64,000 bases of DNA from Turbatrix aceti (GCA_963969345.1 OZ017768.1:7526718-7590717); one strand, 5' to 3'; counted from the first letter of the stretch, positions 10,380 through 23,676 are shown. A program made the numbers and translations. Notes: generated by a model not told the origin, from the sequence alone.

Positions 10380-10920
10380 TAAATGAAGAAAAACAAGGGT
10401 TTTACGGCCGGTGGCAGTGCCATGTTGCCACTTGTAGCTAATGATTGCGAAGGGGGTTTGTTTCGAAGCCTTTGAGACAGACCCGTGCTCTCCGGAGGGA
10501 GTCCGGTCTGCCTCCGCAATGCAAATGACCTGTATTGACCAGGCACGTCTTCTATCCTGTTTGGTTGGGTTGACGGACGCTTCGACGTGCTCGTGCGCGG
10601 ACGCGGACAAGGTTGGCTTGCATGTCCGAGGCTGGCACATGACTTGCTCGTTTGTGGCGCACCACGCGACAACGTCACCCATCCAGAAGAGGTACAAATG
10701 GTCAATCGCGGCTCGCGACTCGCGGCTTTACGCTTTTTAGCTTGGCTTGGCGTGTTGAAAAATGAAAGCATGCACCAGCTGACCATTGCCACTCGAGTCC
10801 GCTTGGCCTTGATGTGTAATCCGAGTGCGCACCCTTCCCTGGTGGCACGCGCGAGATAACACGCTTCGACCACACCCTTGGAGAAGGAAGGAGCGCGCGC
10901 GGCTTTGTTGCCTGCAGCAA
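10380..10920. other. GC-rich island of unknown nature
   Basis: About 540 bp of markedly higher GC than its surroundings, with long open frames on both strands at once (10379-10873 and 10344-10697 minus, 10441-10740 and 10587-10859 plus). None of the translations shows a family I recognise. Simultaneous openness in several frames is what GC-rich composition alone gives. It could be a degraded exon, part of a foreign or repeated element, or a CpG-rich regulatory segment. Confidence 0.35.
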
Positions 10921-11340
10921 ATGAGGATTTGTACTAGGGTATTTTCAATTGTTTTTAATTTTTAATACTAAATATCTAATTAAAATTGTGTCCATGATCG
11001 GTCGCGATTCGTGCCGTGCAGTTGACTCTGACAATGCGCTTCTTATCATGCTGTTTGATTTTTTCAGGCTTCTGACGTTTATCTACCGTTTTTTCGTTTT
11101 TCTCCTTTCAACAAACTTTTCCCACGCGCTTGCAGACTTCAGTGAATATTCAAGTAAGTTTTACATTAGCTTTTGTTCACGTGTGCTTTGATGGACCCTA
11201 AGAAAACTTGACAAAAACCGAGAAGTTCTTGAAAAGGAAACTTTTTACTGAAAGGAAACTTCTGCAAACCCTGGCTTTTTGAGTTACGTCAGTGATGACG
11301 ACGATCATCTGTTTTGTCTAAAGCTGTGTCCATCCGGGGA

Positions 11341-11389
11341 CCATTCAGGCACTCTGTTTTGCAGTCTGCAAAACTGAGTCCCTGAATGG
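11341..11389. repeat. 23-bp near-perfect hairpin
   Basis: CCATTCAGGCACTCTG pairs with CTGAGTCCCTGAATGG around GTTTTGCA-GTC-TGCAAAAC. Only two mismatches occur in 23 pairs and the loop is three bases. The loop is too short for a typical miRNA precursor. Confidence 0.65.
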
Positions 11390-12161
11390 CATGTTTCTCA
11401 CGTTTATGCCACCGTGACATCTCAGTCAGCATTGCTGATGGCTGTGATTCTGTTTCGTCTCGTTGAAACTGCTTATTTCAACATTTTCACCTGTTTTTTT
11501 ACAGGGACGGTGTACTTTTCAGAAAAGAACGTCACAACTTTTTTTTGGTTCTGATCATTTTTTAGTATGTTTGACAAGGAGAAAATTTTTACCGTCACCG
11601 TTTGCTTGTAGCTGGACGGTTAACATTTTTATACTCATTCAATGTCAACTGTATTGATAAAGTTTACCCAATATAAGGACAGTGCATATGTTTTTTGAGA
11701 CGTTCTAACTGCCATTTTTTTCTTTTTTTTCGAACAGCATCCGGTTTTTGTGGCATGTCACATGATTTTTGAAAAAAAACACAAAATGGCTGCAGAAACG
11801 ATTTATTGTATCATTTGACCTTTTTTGTCTGACATTATCAAATAACAAAAAATAGTAACTTTCGCTTGCGTTTAAATTTTTTTTCATTCAAAAAAACATT
11901 TCTTAAAAAAACAGTCGGGACTGCATTTTTTTTAAACCGTGATAAAAAAAAATCTCGCCGTCTGCAGTACCTGAAACTAGACAATACAATGCTCCGAAAA
12001 AAATATAGTACAAATTTTGACCTTTAACTTCCTCCATAGTCTACGGTACTTTTTTTATCCGCCTCCGTCGACTTGTAATTATAAGGTTTTCCGCACTTTT
12101 CGGAAAAAGTCGCACCTCGAGACATACTAAAAAATTTTGGAGTATGTTTTTGGTTTTTGAT

Positions 12162-12230
12162 TTTCTGACTTTGGAATGCTCTGGCATTCTAAAGTCACAG
12201 AAATTGTCTGAAGAACTCCTACGTAGGAGT
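12162..12230. repeat. Hairpin followed by a 16-bp perfect palindrome
   Basis: 12162-12203 folds as TTTCTG-ACTTTGGAATGC against GCATTCTAAAGT-CA-CAGAAA with a bulge and one wobble pair. 12215-12230 is the perfect palindrome ACTCCTACGTAGGAGT, sharing CTACGTAGGAGT with the hairpin at 7983-8015. Confidence 0.55.
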
Positions 12231-15200
12231 CACAGATCTAATGCGTGTATTTTTTTGTCGGGATTTAGGAGAGATAAACTATGTATCTTACGTTGAAGGG
12301 GGGATGGATAAAAAAACATCCGAACGCGGGATTAAATATTTTTTTTGTATGGACTTTGAAAGTCAGTCTGGTCATCCATCCTTACTTCTACTTTTTTTTC
12401 TTCTGGTCGTTGATCGAGGGCACCGAAGGATGGCATGACACGGAACTCTGACGGAGTTGCGAAGTTTATTGCACTTTGCGAAACTTTTTGGTTTTTTTTA
12501 GTAGTTTTTGGTCTTTCGCGTTGCTGAGAGCCTAGAATGAATTATGTTGGAACCCTTGTGTCACGTGACGGACCGGCGCTTGCAGGAACAAGTGCAGCGG
12601 CGGCTTTAGAGTATGTGATTTTTTAAAATTTAAAATTCCAGCGAATAAATTTTTTGCACGCTTATTATTATAATAAAAAGTACCGCCCATAAAATTTACG
12701 GTAGATTTAATGCGTGGTTAACGGTAGTAATCCTGTTAATCACGAAGGGAGCGCCTTATAAGTGGAAGTTTTTTGGCTTTTCTGAAAGCGCCCCCTCTCT
12801 TTTGATGGACCAAATTTGGCCTAGAATGGCTACGGTGTGCCGAAATCACATAATTGTTGGTTTTGGCACACCCATGTATGTACTTTTGCAAAAAAAAAGT
12901 TGCGTGGTAGATTGGGTTTGGCCGGATGGATTGTTAATGACCGCCTCCGCCGCTTCTTATCCAACTTTACGGTAAACAAGGTAACACCTTTTTTAACATG
13001 ATAATTGTCATTGAAATTAGTCAAAGCTCAGGATGGATTTGGGATAGCTGCAGAAATGATATGGGCGTCATTTCTGCAGAATAATTTGTATTTGTACTTT
13101 TCATGCTGGTAGATAAATAAATACTTGCTTGGGTTTGGTTTGGTTGCTTTTGGCCATGGCGGATTGAGAAATGTAAAGTTGAGTCATTGTCCTCCCTCAC
13201 TCACTCTTTCCGGATGTGCATACCACCCAAGGGGGCTGCGGGTGGTTAGGCTGTCATCACAAACCGTTTTTTCATCAACAACTGCCTGTGAACATCGGCC
13301 TTTTTCTTCTTTTTTTTTTCCGCTGGCAAGCAACGCGGCTAAGTTGTTCATCGTTGGCGCGGGGAGAGTTAGAGTTTGGAAGATTGCCATCCAGACAGCT
13401 ACAAAAAAAGTACGGCCTACTAACTGATGTGAAAGGAACTTTTTTTGTCCTCTTTTTTTTTCATCGGGGGTATAAAATGCCATTTGTATGGCTCGCTGCC
13501 AGGCAAACCAAAAAGACCGTTGGTTTGATAAACCAAAAACATTTGGAGTTAGTTTTTTTGCCTTGGGCATCATGTTACAGTTTTTCGTGAGTGAACGGAT
13601 TTTTTTTGTGTTTTTGCTATTTTTTGAGATAAGCTGGCTTGAATTTTTTTCTTCCTCGACAAAAGAAAAATGAAATTTGTAGTCTGATCAACCCCGTCCG
13701 AACACGGTGTACTTCCGTGCACGGTAGCCTTCGGACTTTGCCCTGCTGTCATCTTCATTTCCGCGCTGTCTTCGGCCTTCGAAGACAATTAGCACTCTTT
13801 ATTTTTTTCTGCAAAGTACAAATTCTCTTCCGGCACAACAACTAAATAATAATACATACAACAAAAGTGTGTTGTGCCCGTCGTCAGTTGCGTTACTACG
13901 TTGTTGGCCCGATGCCGAGGCATGCATCAAAAATAATAAAGCGGTTTGGCTGCCAATGCCACCGCCACATGGCATGCAGGCCACCACCGGCGTTGAGGAG
14001 CGCGTTTAAGGGCCCTTCTACCACTGCGTGTGGTAAGCTTCGCTCTGTGCATGTATATGTACAAATATTATGACGCTTTTCCTGCGTCGTAATTTCAATG
14101 TTGACATTAAAATTTATAATGATACGATGCCTGCAAGCACGCACGCATGCATGGGCGCCTGAGTTGGGAGAAACACGCCAGGTAAGTTTGGCAATGCGTC
14201 AGGGAAAACGATTTGTGGCCTGGCTTCCCTTTGTTTTGCGTTTGTTTCTCTTTTCTCTTTTCTCCTGCGGCGATTATACCGAGAACCCCAGGTTTTTTGA
14301 AAAAAAAATTGTGAAGTAGGTCCAAAACGGCAGGAAATGTTCAAACAAGCGGAAAAGCTTGTCGTGCCTCGTTTTTTTGTTTTTCTGAAAATGTTTCTGT
14401 CGTAAAATTTTTTTTCATTACACGGAAAAAATTGTTTTGGGTTTGTATTTTTTTTGAACTACAAAATTTGTTTGTAAAATTTTTATCCTCGGCTGCAAAT
14501 TTTTATAAAATTAAAAAAAATTTAAACAAAATCCATTTATTTCGTCACCTTGGCTTTTTTTTGCGGTACTGATTCCCCCAAAATCCGCCGGTGATGTAAT
14601 AAATATTTAGTTTATCAATGCAAGCGAGCTAGTTCACCTTACAACTCACCAACGCGTTAGTTAGCCGCTTCTCTCAACCAAAGTGATTTGTCAAATTCTT
14701 AATTGCCCAAATTTTTTTTTGTTCACCCGAAAATCAAAATTTATGGTTTTTTCGCACAACACTTTTTTTTTTCCTCTCCCACCCGCAGAAAAGGATGACG
14801 GTGTAAATAAACTTTTGTGTTGTGTTGTGATAATGAGCTGGCTGGCTGGGAAAGCAATTCGAGTAGAGTTGAGTTGAGCAAGCGAGCGGCTGTGTGCGGC
14901 ACAAAAATAGCCGGTTTGCAGAACCCTGGAGCTATTTTTGTCCCCCTCAAGCATATGGACTTCCGCTTTTTAGTTTATCTGAATTAATTCATTCAATGTT
15001 TTATGTATGTGCCCAAAAATATCCAAATAACGATAGACCATTCATTTCTCGTAAACGCGAGTGTTTTACCTGTCACCCCAAAATTAGTATTTATTTTTGT
15101 CCGCATACGGTTTTCCGTAGATGACCTTTTGTAACACACCTGTCTGCTTAGATGATTGGCTGCGTCAAACGCACGCACGAACTGCCTTTTTTGGACAAAC

Positions 15201-17790
15201 AACGCCTTCCGAAAATTTGCAGGTGTTTTTGACCCGCCACCCTACCACCCAGGGGGTACGCATAAATATGAGTAGTTCGCATTGTGCATACTAGATTCTA
15301 CTTTCGTGTTTATGTTTATCTGTATATTCTAAGATTGGGTTATTGGAACTCCTTCCCTCCGTCGCCGTCGCCGTTGTCGGTGGTGGTATGTAATCGGCTC
15401 GCATTCATAAAAGAGAATATTTTACATGTTACATGGCAACATGTTTTTTTCCTTGTTGCAGTGTCTTATTTGGGAATGGTTTTTGATTTGCAATGGGGTT
15501 CTTCCTTCCTTCGTTCGGCAAATGGGGACGGCGTTTTTTTCTTACAGTATGATTTTTTTTGAAAAACAAAATTTTTTAAATTTCAAATTTTTTTGTATTA
15601 AAAATAAAATTTTAAACATGGAAATAAATTTGTTGTTGCCACTTTCGCATTTTTTGGACTAAAATCAAACTTTTTTTCAAACGTTTTCCAAAGTTCAATG
15701 ACCAAAAAAAAAGTTCGTTGTGCTTTTTTATCAACAAAATCGCAAGTTTCCTGCTTCTTGCATGGCCAAACTTTTTTTTTGCCATGCCTCCTCCTCCTTC
15801 AACGAGCGAGCAAACCACTTTTCGTTTATGTATTTTTTTTGTTCAATTGCGGATAAGCAGGAGTGAATTGGGCATGCAGGAAGGTTTTATCATCTGTCTG
15901 TTGCCCCCCGTGCACTTGTTGCATTTACGCTTGACATGCTGACCACTTGATTAATCGTCCAAACGTTTTTTGACATTTTGCCATAACTGCCGAAGCTGTT
16001 GACGTTGGTTTTGCACCATTGAACAGGAAGAAGAAAAAAAGCAGGCATCGTCCTTCTTCTGATGCTTTTTTTCTTGCCTTGACATCAAATTTTGTTTGAA
16101 ACGTTTTTAGTTTAATTTTTCTTCAAGGCATACATTAGTGCTTCTTGAATTGCTGATTTCCGGAAAAAAAGACGGCGTCGTCTTGAAAAACAAGTACACT
16201 GCTTGTTTTTCTGTTTCTGATGTGAAATCTGTGGTTTGGATTTGTTTGAAGGTTGATTTTTGTGAACCCTATAAAATTACGTCAATGTGGAAATTTTTGT
16301 CCGAAGAGTTTCTAAATATTTATTTTTTTTATGCGTTGTCTAAATATGTTTTTTAGTCGGGGAACATTTTTCAATTCTTCTTTTTTTCCATTTTTCTCGC
16401 ATTCTGTAAAGTTAGGCGAAAACAGTTTGCAAATGACGTTTATTTATTTTTTTATTTTTTGTACAACGAACAACACGCATGGTTTGGTGGTCTTTCCTGT
16501 CCTTTCTGTTCGGCGAATCATTTGTGTTTGGTTCTCGATCGAAGAAACAAACCAGACAGAAATCAAAAACCTGACCTGAACTAATTTTGTTATTTTTTAT
16601 GCATCCTGTTAATCGATGATTATGTAGTACTTATTTTTTTTATTGCATTCAAGTTTGCAAAAAAAATATGTGCACCGAATTGAAAAAGATAAATGTTAGG
16701 AAAACGAAAACGAGCACTTGCCAGGAGCAAGAGTCCTGGATGGTCACTGCCAGGCTAGCAAGTGAGTGTCCATGGCTGTGGCTGTGGTCGCTTGGGGGAC
16801 GGGAGTCCCGATGATGCCCTTTGTCTAGGGCAGGCTTGCATGCCAATGGAAAAGGAGTTTGTTGGAAGTTTCTTCTCTCCTCCCTAGTGCCTTATTATTT
16901 ATTTTCTTTTTATGGCAAATGTGTTTGTTTGGCGAGCGTGCAAGAAGAACAAGAAGAACAAGGGTAGAGCGAACACAACAGCCCCGAGCTTTATATATAC
17001 CCTGTTTTGGGGCCCTTCTTCACCGTGGCTGACAGCCAGGCCATTCAGAAGCATACGATTTGAACTTGATATATTTCTTTTGTTTTGTTTTTGGAGAAAA
17101 TTTGTTTTGCAATTTGTAAGCGCGAGATTGGATTTTTTTTCATAAAACATGGGGAGGAGTTGAAATTTTTTTTGTAAAAAAGGGATTTAAAAAATTATTT
17201 ACATATTTTATTTTTATCAAATGTGTAAAAAAAAATTTTCCTGCCATTTGTATTCTCTGGATTAAGTATGTATCGTAATACGACGTCTTCCGCGACAGAT
17301 TTTCTAGTCATATGCCAATCCTGGACAACGGCGACGGCGTAATCTCCTCTGCACTGTCGTAGATTATGTAAGTACGTCCCCTCGTTTCTTTTCTACCCTG
17401 TTCTGACTTGCTGGCCACTGGCTACTACTCTGCCCGACAAAGCAGTTTGATGAAAATGCCGATGCAGATATTTATAAAATGCCCTTGCGCGCAACCGCAA
17501 CCGCAGCCTCGGGCGAAAGAGGCTAACGGCTTGCGTTTTTGCGTTTGTCCAGAACCCCACGAGGGAATTGCGTAATCTTTCACTCGAAAACACAACAAGC
17601 AAGGGGGCCTTCTGACTGACCAGCGGCCACCAACGGCCGTGGCCGTGGACTTGGCCAGCAGCTATAGCTGGTCGGACGATGCGATGCGTGTGTTCTTTTT
17701 CCCCTCGGGCATGTGTACTATGTATGTTTGTTAGCTGCTGCGGCAGAGACGGTTACGGCGGTTGCGGTGGTGGTGGCTATCAAGACTCGC

Positions 17791-17825
17791 TTCTTTCTTT
17801 TTCTTTTCTTTTTCTTTTTCTTTTC
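17791..17825. repeat. (TTTTC)n pyrimidine microsatellite
   Basis: Interrupted TTTTC/TTTC units on the plus strand. Confidence 0.7.
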
Positions 17826-18104
17826 CGTCTAGCTGGTCACTTGAGCTTGGACTAGCTAGCTAGCTTGTTTGCTGGAGGGACAAACTGCCCTGCTCTGCCT
17901 GAGAGAGATGAGATGAAACATTTTGTAGCGTTGAATGAATTTAAAATGACTCAAAACTACTTCGTCGTTGAAGCATTGAAGAACAAATTTTCTGCGTTAG
18001 CACGGCACACCCCCTCCCCTCCCTTTTAGCGTTGTCAGTGTTGCTTCATCACAAAATTTAAAAGACTGATGAAACTTGAATTGTAAAATTTGGAAAAAAA
18101 AGTA

Positions 18105-18200
18105 AAAACATGTTTGGATTCGAACCTTATCCCCCTACCCCATTCTGGATCAAAAAAGTGCATACGTTGAAGAAAATCGCGTCAAGACCCAATAAGAACT
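18105..18200 (-). other. tRNA-like sequence with B box and oligo-T
   Basis: The minus strand has a good Pol III B box (GGTTCGAATCC, 18126-18116) followed by T5 and T8 runs. No clear A box or cloverleaf is present, so this is a tRNA-derived relic or SINE head rather than a tRNA gene. Confidence 0.3.
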
Positions 18201-18949
18201 CTGGAAAATGTTTATCAGAGTACTGTAAGCTCTGGTTCGTTCCCGTTCCCGTTTACGTGCAATTTCCTCTGTTCTGTGAAATTATTGCGATCTTTGTCTG
18301 GAAAAACATACTTCAAATAACGAACGTTGATGTATTTACAACTACGCGACCGTAACCGGATGATAACGTTTAACGAAATGACGCTTTCAGACAAAAAACA
18401 GTGTACTCTGTTGCCACTGTCCAAGTGTGAGACAGACTACGGTGGCTGTGTGTTTGTGTGTTAAGCGAACACTTTTGCAACAACACACAACACAACATCC
18501 AACAAGCAGCTGGTGTTTTCACTAAATATCCTCTGTGATGCCAAAACAACACCGAGATGTGTCATGCGACGAAAAAGAAAATGAAAACGACCACGCAGAC
18601 GAGAGACTGACGGATCACTGATTATACGGATGTATCAATCCGCATGTACTCCTGGGATGTACATACATCGTTGGCAAAAAACAAGAAAAAAAAACACAGC
18701 TGGTAGACATGCACAACTGATACATACCACATCACCTTTATTATGCACTGCGCATCCGGCTTATCCATACAGAAGACATACGACTCATAGCACAACAACT
18801 AAAAATAATACATACAAATGTGCATAAAACATAATTGGATGCGTGGGTTTTGTTTTTTTGTATGCTTTTTGTTCGTTGGCCGATTGCACTACTAACATAA
18901 CTTTTTTCTAAATGCAATGCTTTTAACTAATCTAAAAATGAATGAAAAG

Positions 18950-19050
18950 GGCTCTAGCGGGATTGGAACTACCCTTCCGCCTTTCGGTCTTTACATATCA
19001 AGTTCCAAGTTAAAGAAAAAAACGGAACCACAAACCACTCGGCCGTAATG
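18950..19050 (-). other. tRNA-like sequence with A and B boxes
   Basis: On the minus strand an A box-like TTACGGCCGAGTGG (around 19047-19034) lies about 70 bp before a B box-like AGTTCCAATCC (18970-18960), with TTTT just beyond. Spacing and boxes fit a Pol III type 2 promoter. The acceptor stem does not close, so a tRNA-derived SINE or pseudogene is likely. Confidence 0.35.
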
Positions 19051-20164
19051 AGACCACACCGTATTCAGAAGTGCGTGGCGGTGTGGGGTTTGGGGCTGTG
19101 TTGTTTTTTAATAGTGCAACTTCAGGGATTAAGGTTCTCGGATCCTGGTTTTTGTTTCATTCATTCATTCAAAAAAAAGTGCATACATTGCGAAATCGTA
19201 TATTTATGTAGTATACATACATATATATGTTTTTACTAATTACTACGCGGACTAAAATTGTGATGTCGTGAAAAAAAGTTAATTACGCACTCAAATTGTC
19301 AGATTTTTGATGTTTTTATGTTCTTACGCACGTATTTGACTATGTATAATACTAAATTTTTAGTATGTGTACATACTGTCGCAGCAATAGTAACTGACCA
19401 CAGGATAATCAGCTGAGTGAGTGAGTGCTTCTGATTATTCATGGTCTTTTGCTTTTTGCTTTCTCTTCTTCTTGTTCTTCTTCGGCAGCATCAACGCACA
19501 ACTTTTGTTAGCGACTGTTATGTTAATCTTGGGTTGTTTTGGCAAACGTCTTTTTCTTTTTTTTTTGTTTCGTATGTATTTTTGTTTCTTTTGAGCGTCT
19601 ATTTGCTTGGCGCTCAAGCCTCGAGGGAGGATAGAAAAAGCCCCGAACACACCACACCCTCTTCTGGACGTTGGACGTTGGATGTTAGCCGACGTTGTAC
19701 GAGTTTTTGAATTCCCCGTTTCTTTCCTCGAGCAATAGTCGGACGACGGCTTGTGTCCACTAGCTAGTAGTTTGTCAAGCTAAGTAAAAATCATGCACGC
19801 ACCAAAACTCTCTCTCTCTCTCTGTCTTTTCGCCGACAACAAACAACACTGCCAGGAACTGCTTTTTGCCTTCCCTTCGCCGCTGGCTGCTGCCCTGCGG
19901 AGTGGACATTCACTCTGTCTCAAAAAAAAAGAGGCGGTATGTATTGGTCACACTAGCTGGCCAGCCGACCGACCGCGTGGCTTTTCTTTTCTCCCTATGG
20001 CGCAATACCCACGAGGGAGTGGGCGGAGCATGCGATGAGTGATTTCCTGGAGACTAACGCGCCAGTCAAAAAGGCTTTTCTATTACTTTTTCGTTCTGCT
20101 TTTTCTCTTTCTTTCAGCTGATGTCCACCAACCAACAAACTTTTCATGCCAACCGAGAGTGAGG

Positions 20165-20389
20165 GAGGGGGGGGGGGGCGGGAGTGAGTGCAAAACGAAA
20201 CATACGACAAACGAAAATACATACATATACGTTTTGACCAAAAAGTATACTACTACTACTACTACTACAACAACTTCTCCGAGGCGTGGTTGTTGTCGTA
20301 GTAGGAAAACGAAAAGCAGCTATAACTTGAGGGAGGTGGGGGAGGGAGGAAGAAGAAAAAAAACTAGACTGGTTGGTTGGTTGGTTGGT
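20165..20389. repeat. Simple-repeat cluster: poly-G, (TAC)n, (GGTT)n
   Basis: A run of about 14 G at 20165-20178, TAC triplets at 20247-20268, and GGTT units at 20371-20389. Reading frames crossing this block give artificial low-complexity peptides. Confidence 0.75.
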
Positions 20390-20744
20390 AGTCGAGACGA
20401 GACAAGACCACCAAGCTGCGCTTGAAGGCGCACATGTTGCCTGCCTTGCTTGAAAAATTAAAATCCTTTGCAGACCAGTGTCCAAGTTGTTGCGTAATAA
20501 TGCCATGTGTTTTGCGTAGTCACACAGCACCCCCCCTTCCTCTGTGTTGTCATTTTCTGTTTTCGCTTAATGGTCAGCTTCTTCTGCCAGGTAAAATGTG
20601 AGCCTTTTGGCATTAATGGGTTTTGGAAAGAAAATTTACGACTTTTTTTTGCGATGGGAGATTTTGAAAAATCTGACGTTTTATCTAAAAATGTGTTTGT
20701 ATAATACTTTGAAAACAAAAAAAATTGGGGGACGAAAAAAATAT

Positions 20745-20830
20745 ATGATGTAACAAAGATTTGAACCGGTGCTGCCCTTGGGATTCCAACAAAAACCAAA
20801 ATACCTCACGAATGCGTCACAAAAACAGCC
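20745..20830 (-). other. tRNA-like sequence with B box and T7
   Basis: The minus strand carries CGGTTCAAATC (20768-20758) followed by T7. A weak A box (GTGACGCATTCGTG) lies upstream. It is next to, and opposed to, the tRNA-like sequence at 20843-20920. Confidence 0.3.
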
Positions 20831-20842
20831 GCTTGTCGCCCC

Positions 20843-20920
20843 GGTTGTTTTTGTGGCGGAGTGGTTTAATGATCACTTTTTGTACCCATTTATGACTGGG
20901 GTTCGAACCTGGCAACAACC
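20843..20920 (+). other. tRNA-like sequence, 78 nt, degenerate
   Basis: The ends GGTTGTT and AACAACC form a perfect 7-bp acceptor stem. GTGGCGGAGTGG resembles an A box of Ser/Leu type, GGGTTCGAACC is a B box, and TTTTTT follows at about 20925. The T-stem and anticodon arm do not pair properly, so I do not call a tRNA. It is the most tRNA-like of seven such sequences in the window. Confidence 0.45.
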
Positions 20921-23354
20921 CAACCTTTTTTGTTTTGCTTTTACTTGTGCCCTAGTTCTTTGGCAGATTAAGAACGGCACTGGTGTGCACTTTACGACCT
21001 TTTGTTTTCGTTTGGCAACGCTAACGTACAATTGCACTTTTTTTACGTTTTTGGTTTTTTGAGACCTCCAGGGTTTAAACCACAACCACGGCCACAACCA
21101 CGGCTTGCTTTTGCCTTGCTTGGATACGTATCATATTTACATATGAAATTGCCATGCCACAACTACCACCACCACCACCCTCGCATGCTTACAACGCATC
21201 TCCGCTCTCCTCCGCTTTCCTCCTTCCGCCAGAGGGGGATTCATTTTACACCACCAAGTATAATCTTTTTGTTCTTCCTCCTGTTTTTCTCGGCTGGCTG
21301 CCAAGCTACCCTCTTGCCTGCCTTTGCTAGCATGGACTTGCAAACATGTGTTTTTGCACGAGGGTAGTCGTTACTACCAAACAAACGCGAGCGCGCCTTA
21401 TACTTGTTTTGAACTGACATCAAAGCAGGCAGAGGGCTCTCTATGTAGTAGTCATTTGGCAACCAACCGACTTGCGGGCCTTTTTCTTTGATGGGGGCGT
21501 TTTAGGGCTTGTATGCTGATTTTAAGGCATGTTGGTGTTAAAAAATTTTTTAAATAACAAACCACCAGGATGGCATGGAGGAACGAACGCGTGCGTGTTT
21601 CCCGGATGACGAGGTATTGTAAAGTGATACGGTGCTTTTTTGGATAACGGTAAAAAATGTAATTTCGTATCGTTTTTTTTCGTGCGAACGTGCTCAATCA
21701 GAAATCACCTGGCGATTGTTTATTTTTTTTCTTCGCAGTTGTTGCAAAAAAAACATGATGCTTGATTTATTTATTTTTTTACTGGACCCTGAACATTCGT
21801 TCCAAACATGTTTGGGACACTTGTTTAACTTTTTATTCTGTGGCACGCAGAAAAACGTGGTCTTTGAAAAGTGTATTAATTTTAAATATCTTTTAGGTAA
21901 ATAATAATAATAATACTTTTACCGTACTCTCCGATTACGTAAGTACAATATAAACGCTTCCTGGTCGTCGTATTAGTATCAAAACATTCCAACTGTTTAT
22001 CCGGGATAAAAACGCGGAGTGCCATTGTTTGTTAATCATATGCGTGATTTGGGCCTTGGAAAAATATATTCTACTCTGGCGTGACACCTGCTTGGCACAG
22101 GGGTACGGCTTCTAGGGCGGGTTTACCTAGGTGGATAATATTATAGGTGTATCTAGTCTGAGGTAAAAAATAATTGTATTTCATTGTCATACGATGGACT
22201 ACAAAAAAATTTTTTTTGCAATGAAAAACTTTCTTGGCAACGGTGAACTTTTCGTGTTACCAATGCAGGTAAACTTAGGCTGGATTTTAAATTTTCTTTT
22301 GACGTGTGATATAAATGACTGTACAGGTGTTGGTTGCCTAACACATAAATATAAGTTTGAAATATACTAGGCAATCTGTTTTTTTTATTCTGACATTCAT
22401 GGCATTTTTTGTTCATATGTGGTACGTACGCGTTTTGACATAGTGTATAAACACATGTACATATGTACATATGTGCTAACAATGGCCGTTGCCCTTTGAT
22501 TAATCGTACATACTCCATTCGTAATCCTCCTGCACCTGGAATGCGCATACATACATAGTACATGGGAAACCAGCTTACCACCTAGTTTTGCAACCATTTA
22601 TGAACTTTTGTCCCCTATTGTACCTTTTCTTTGGGGCTCACTTAATTCCTAGAAAAAAACGTATTTGTTGATCGTTTACACCTGGAGTCAAAGTGCTGAG
22701 GAAAATAAATATAACAACAAAGCATGAGGCACTCTCACGTAAACTTACGAGGAATTATAATAGTTTTGCAAAAATTCTGGAATTTTATGGATCAAAAAAT
22801 AATATTTTTAATGCATTTTTTTGCATAATAAATCGTAAAAAATACGACCAATTGCCTTAACAAACTCAAATTTGGTGGTCTCTATTCGGGATAAATTTAG
22901 CAGGGGCTGATCGAAAATCATCAGCATCATGTCCTAAATCCAGAAAAAGCCCCCCATACAGGACAACAAGACCTCTGACGCACGCAAAAACAATATAAAC
23001 TTGTCTTTGCACGTATAATCTCTTTTTGCATAACACAAATGTCCATCTAAATACGATATACGGTATCTAGACAGCCCAGGTGGCAGTCGGTGAACATTGA
23101 CCATTTTACACAGAACCCCAGCCGTGCAAAGATATTTAGCCTAAGCATTTTTCCAGGTGTTCTTGCCACGAAAATGTCAATTAGATCGATTCTGAGGACA
23201 TTTTTGGTCTTTTGTACCGAAAAATAGTAAATGTTTTCAGAAACGATGTAAACTTGTTTTCGTGGTGAGAGCGAGCGGCGCGCCCTGAAGGTTCGTTATG
23301 GAAAAAAAAAAGCGTTCCAGGAAATGCAAGGAACTCCTCTTTAGAAAAGGGTTT

Positions 23355-23666
23355 TGTAGTAGTTCTCTATGCCACTCGCGATAGATACTTTACTCACAAG
23401 CAAAGACCTGTAACCAATACATATAATACAACATACAACAGGTCCAATCACTACCTCAACAAGGGTGGAGTTCCGTCGGGTTGAGGTCTTTGGGTTGTTC
23501 TGGGCTTGCCTTCGGCCGGGCGTCGATCACGCAGCCAACGAACACGACCGCTCGCGGCGACAGACAAAACAACAACTGAGACAATAGGAAAGGGAAATAC
23601 AGGAAACAATTATTCTACGCGAGATAAGAGTGCGCACGCGTTGCACCAACTCGTACTCGCGTAACA
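23355..23666 (-). repeat. 3' LTR
   Basis: 312-bp terminal repeat identical by eye to 24593-24904. Directly abutted on the inside by the polypurine tract (23667-23680 on the minus strand). Confidence 0.9.
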
Positions 23667-23676
23667 CTTCCCTCTC

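Larger units (their letters stand above)
10921..18099. other. Long non-coding stretch
   Basis: About 7 kb of AT-rich DNA with many poly-T runs and short frames in all six phases. No domain, exon chain or canonical RNA gene is seen. It contains the hairpins at 11341-11389 and 12162-12230 and the pyrimidine microsatellite at 17791-17825. Confidence 0.5.
18100..23349. other. Non-coding stretch with tRNA-like sequences and microsatellites
   Basis: No protein gene is recognised. Four tRNA-like sequences (listed separately) and a cluster of simple repeats (19808-19823 TC, 20165-20389 mixed) lie here. Frames of 110-140 codons in this block have no domain and run through simple repeats. Confidence 0.5.

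Noticed and set aside
10379..10873. 164-codon minus-strand frame as a gene
   Set aside because: Three other frames are open over the same GC-rich bases and no domain or splice context supports any of them.
11341..11389. miRNA precursor
   Set aside because: The three-base loop is too small for normal Dicer processing and no known miRNA seed is recognisable.
20843..20920. Functional tRNA gene
   Set aside because: Acceptor stem, A/B boxes and terminator look right, but the T-stem and anticodon arm do not pair, so it is listed only as tRNA-like.
22153..22581. 142-codon minus-strand frame
   Set aside because: No domain, no nearby exon chain, and composition typical of chance in this AT-rich DNA.
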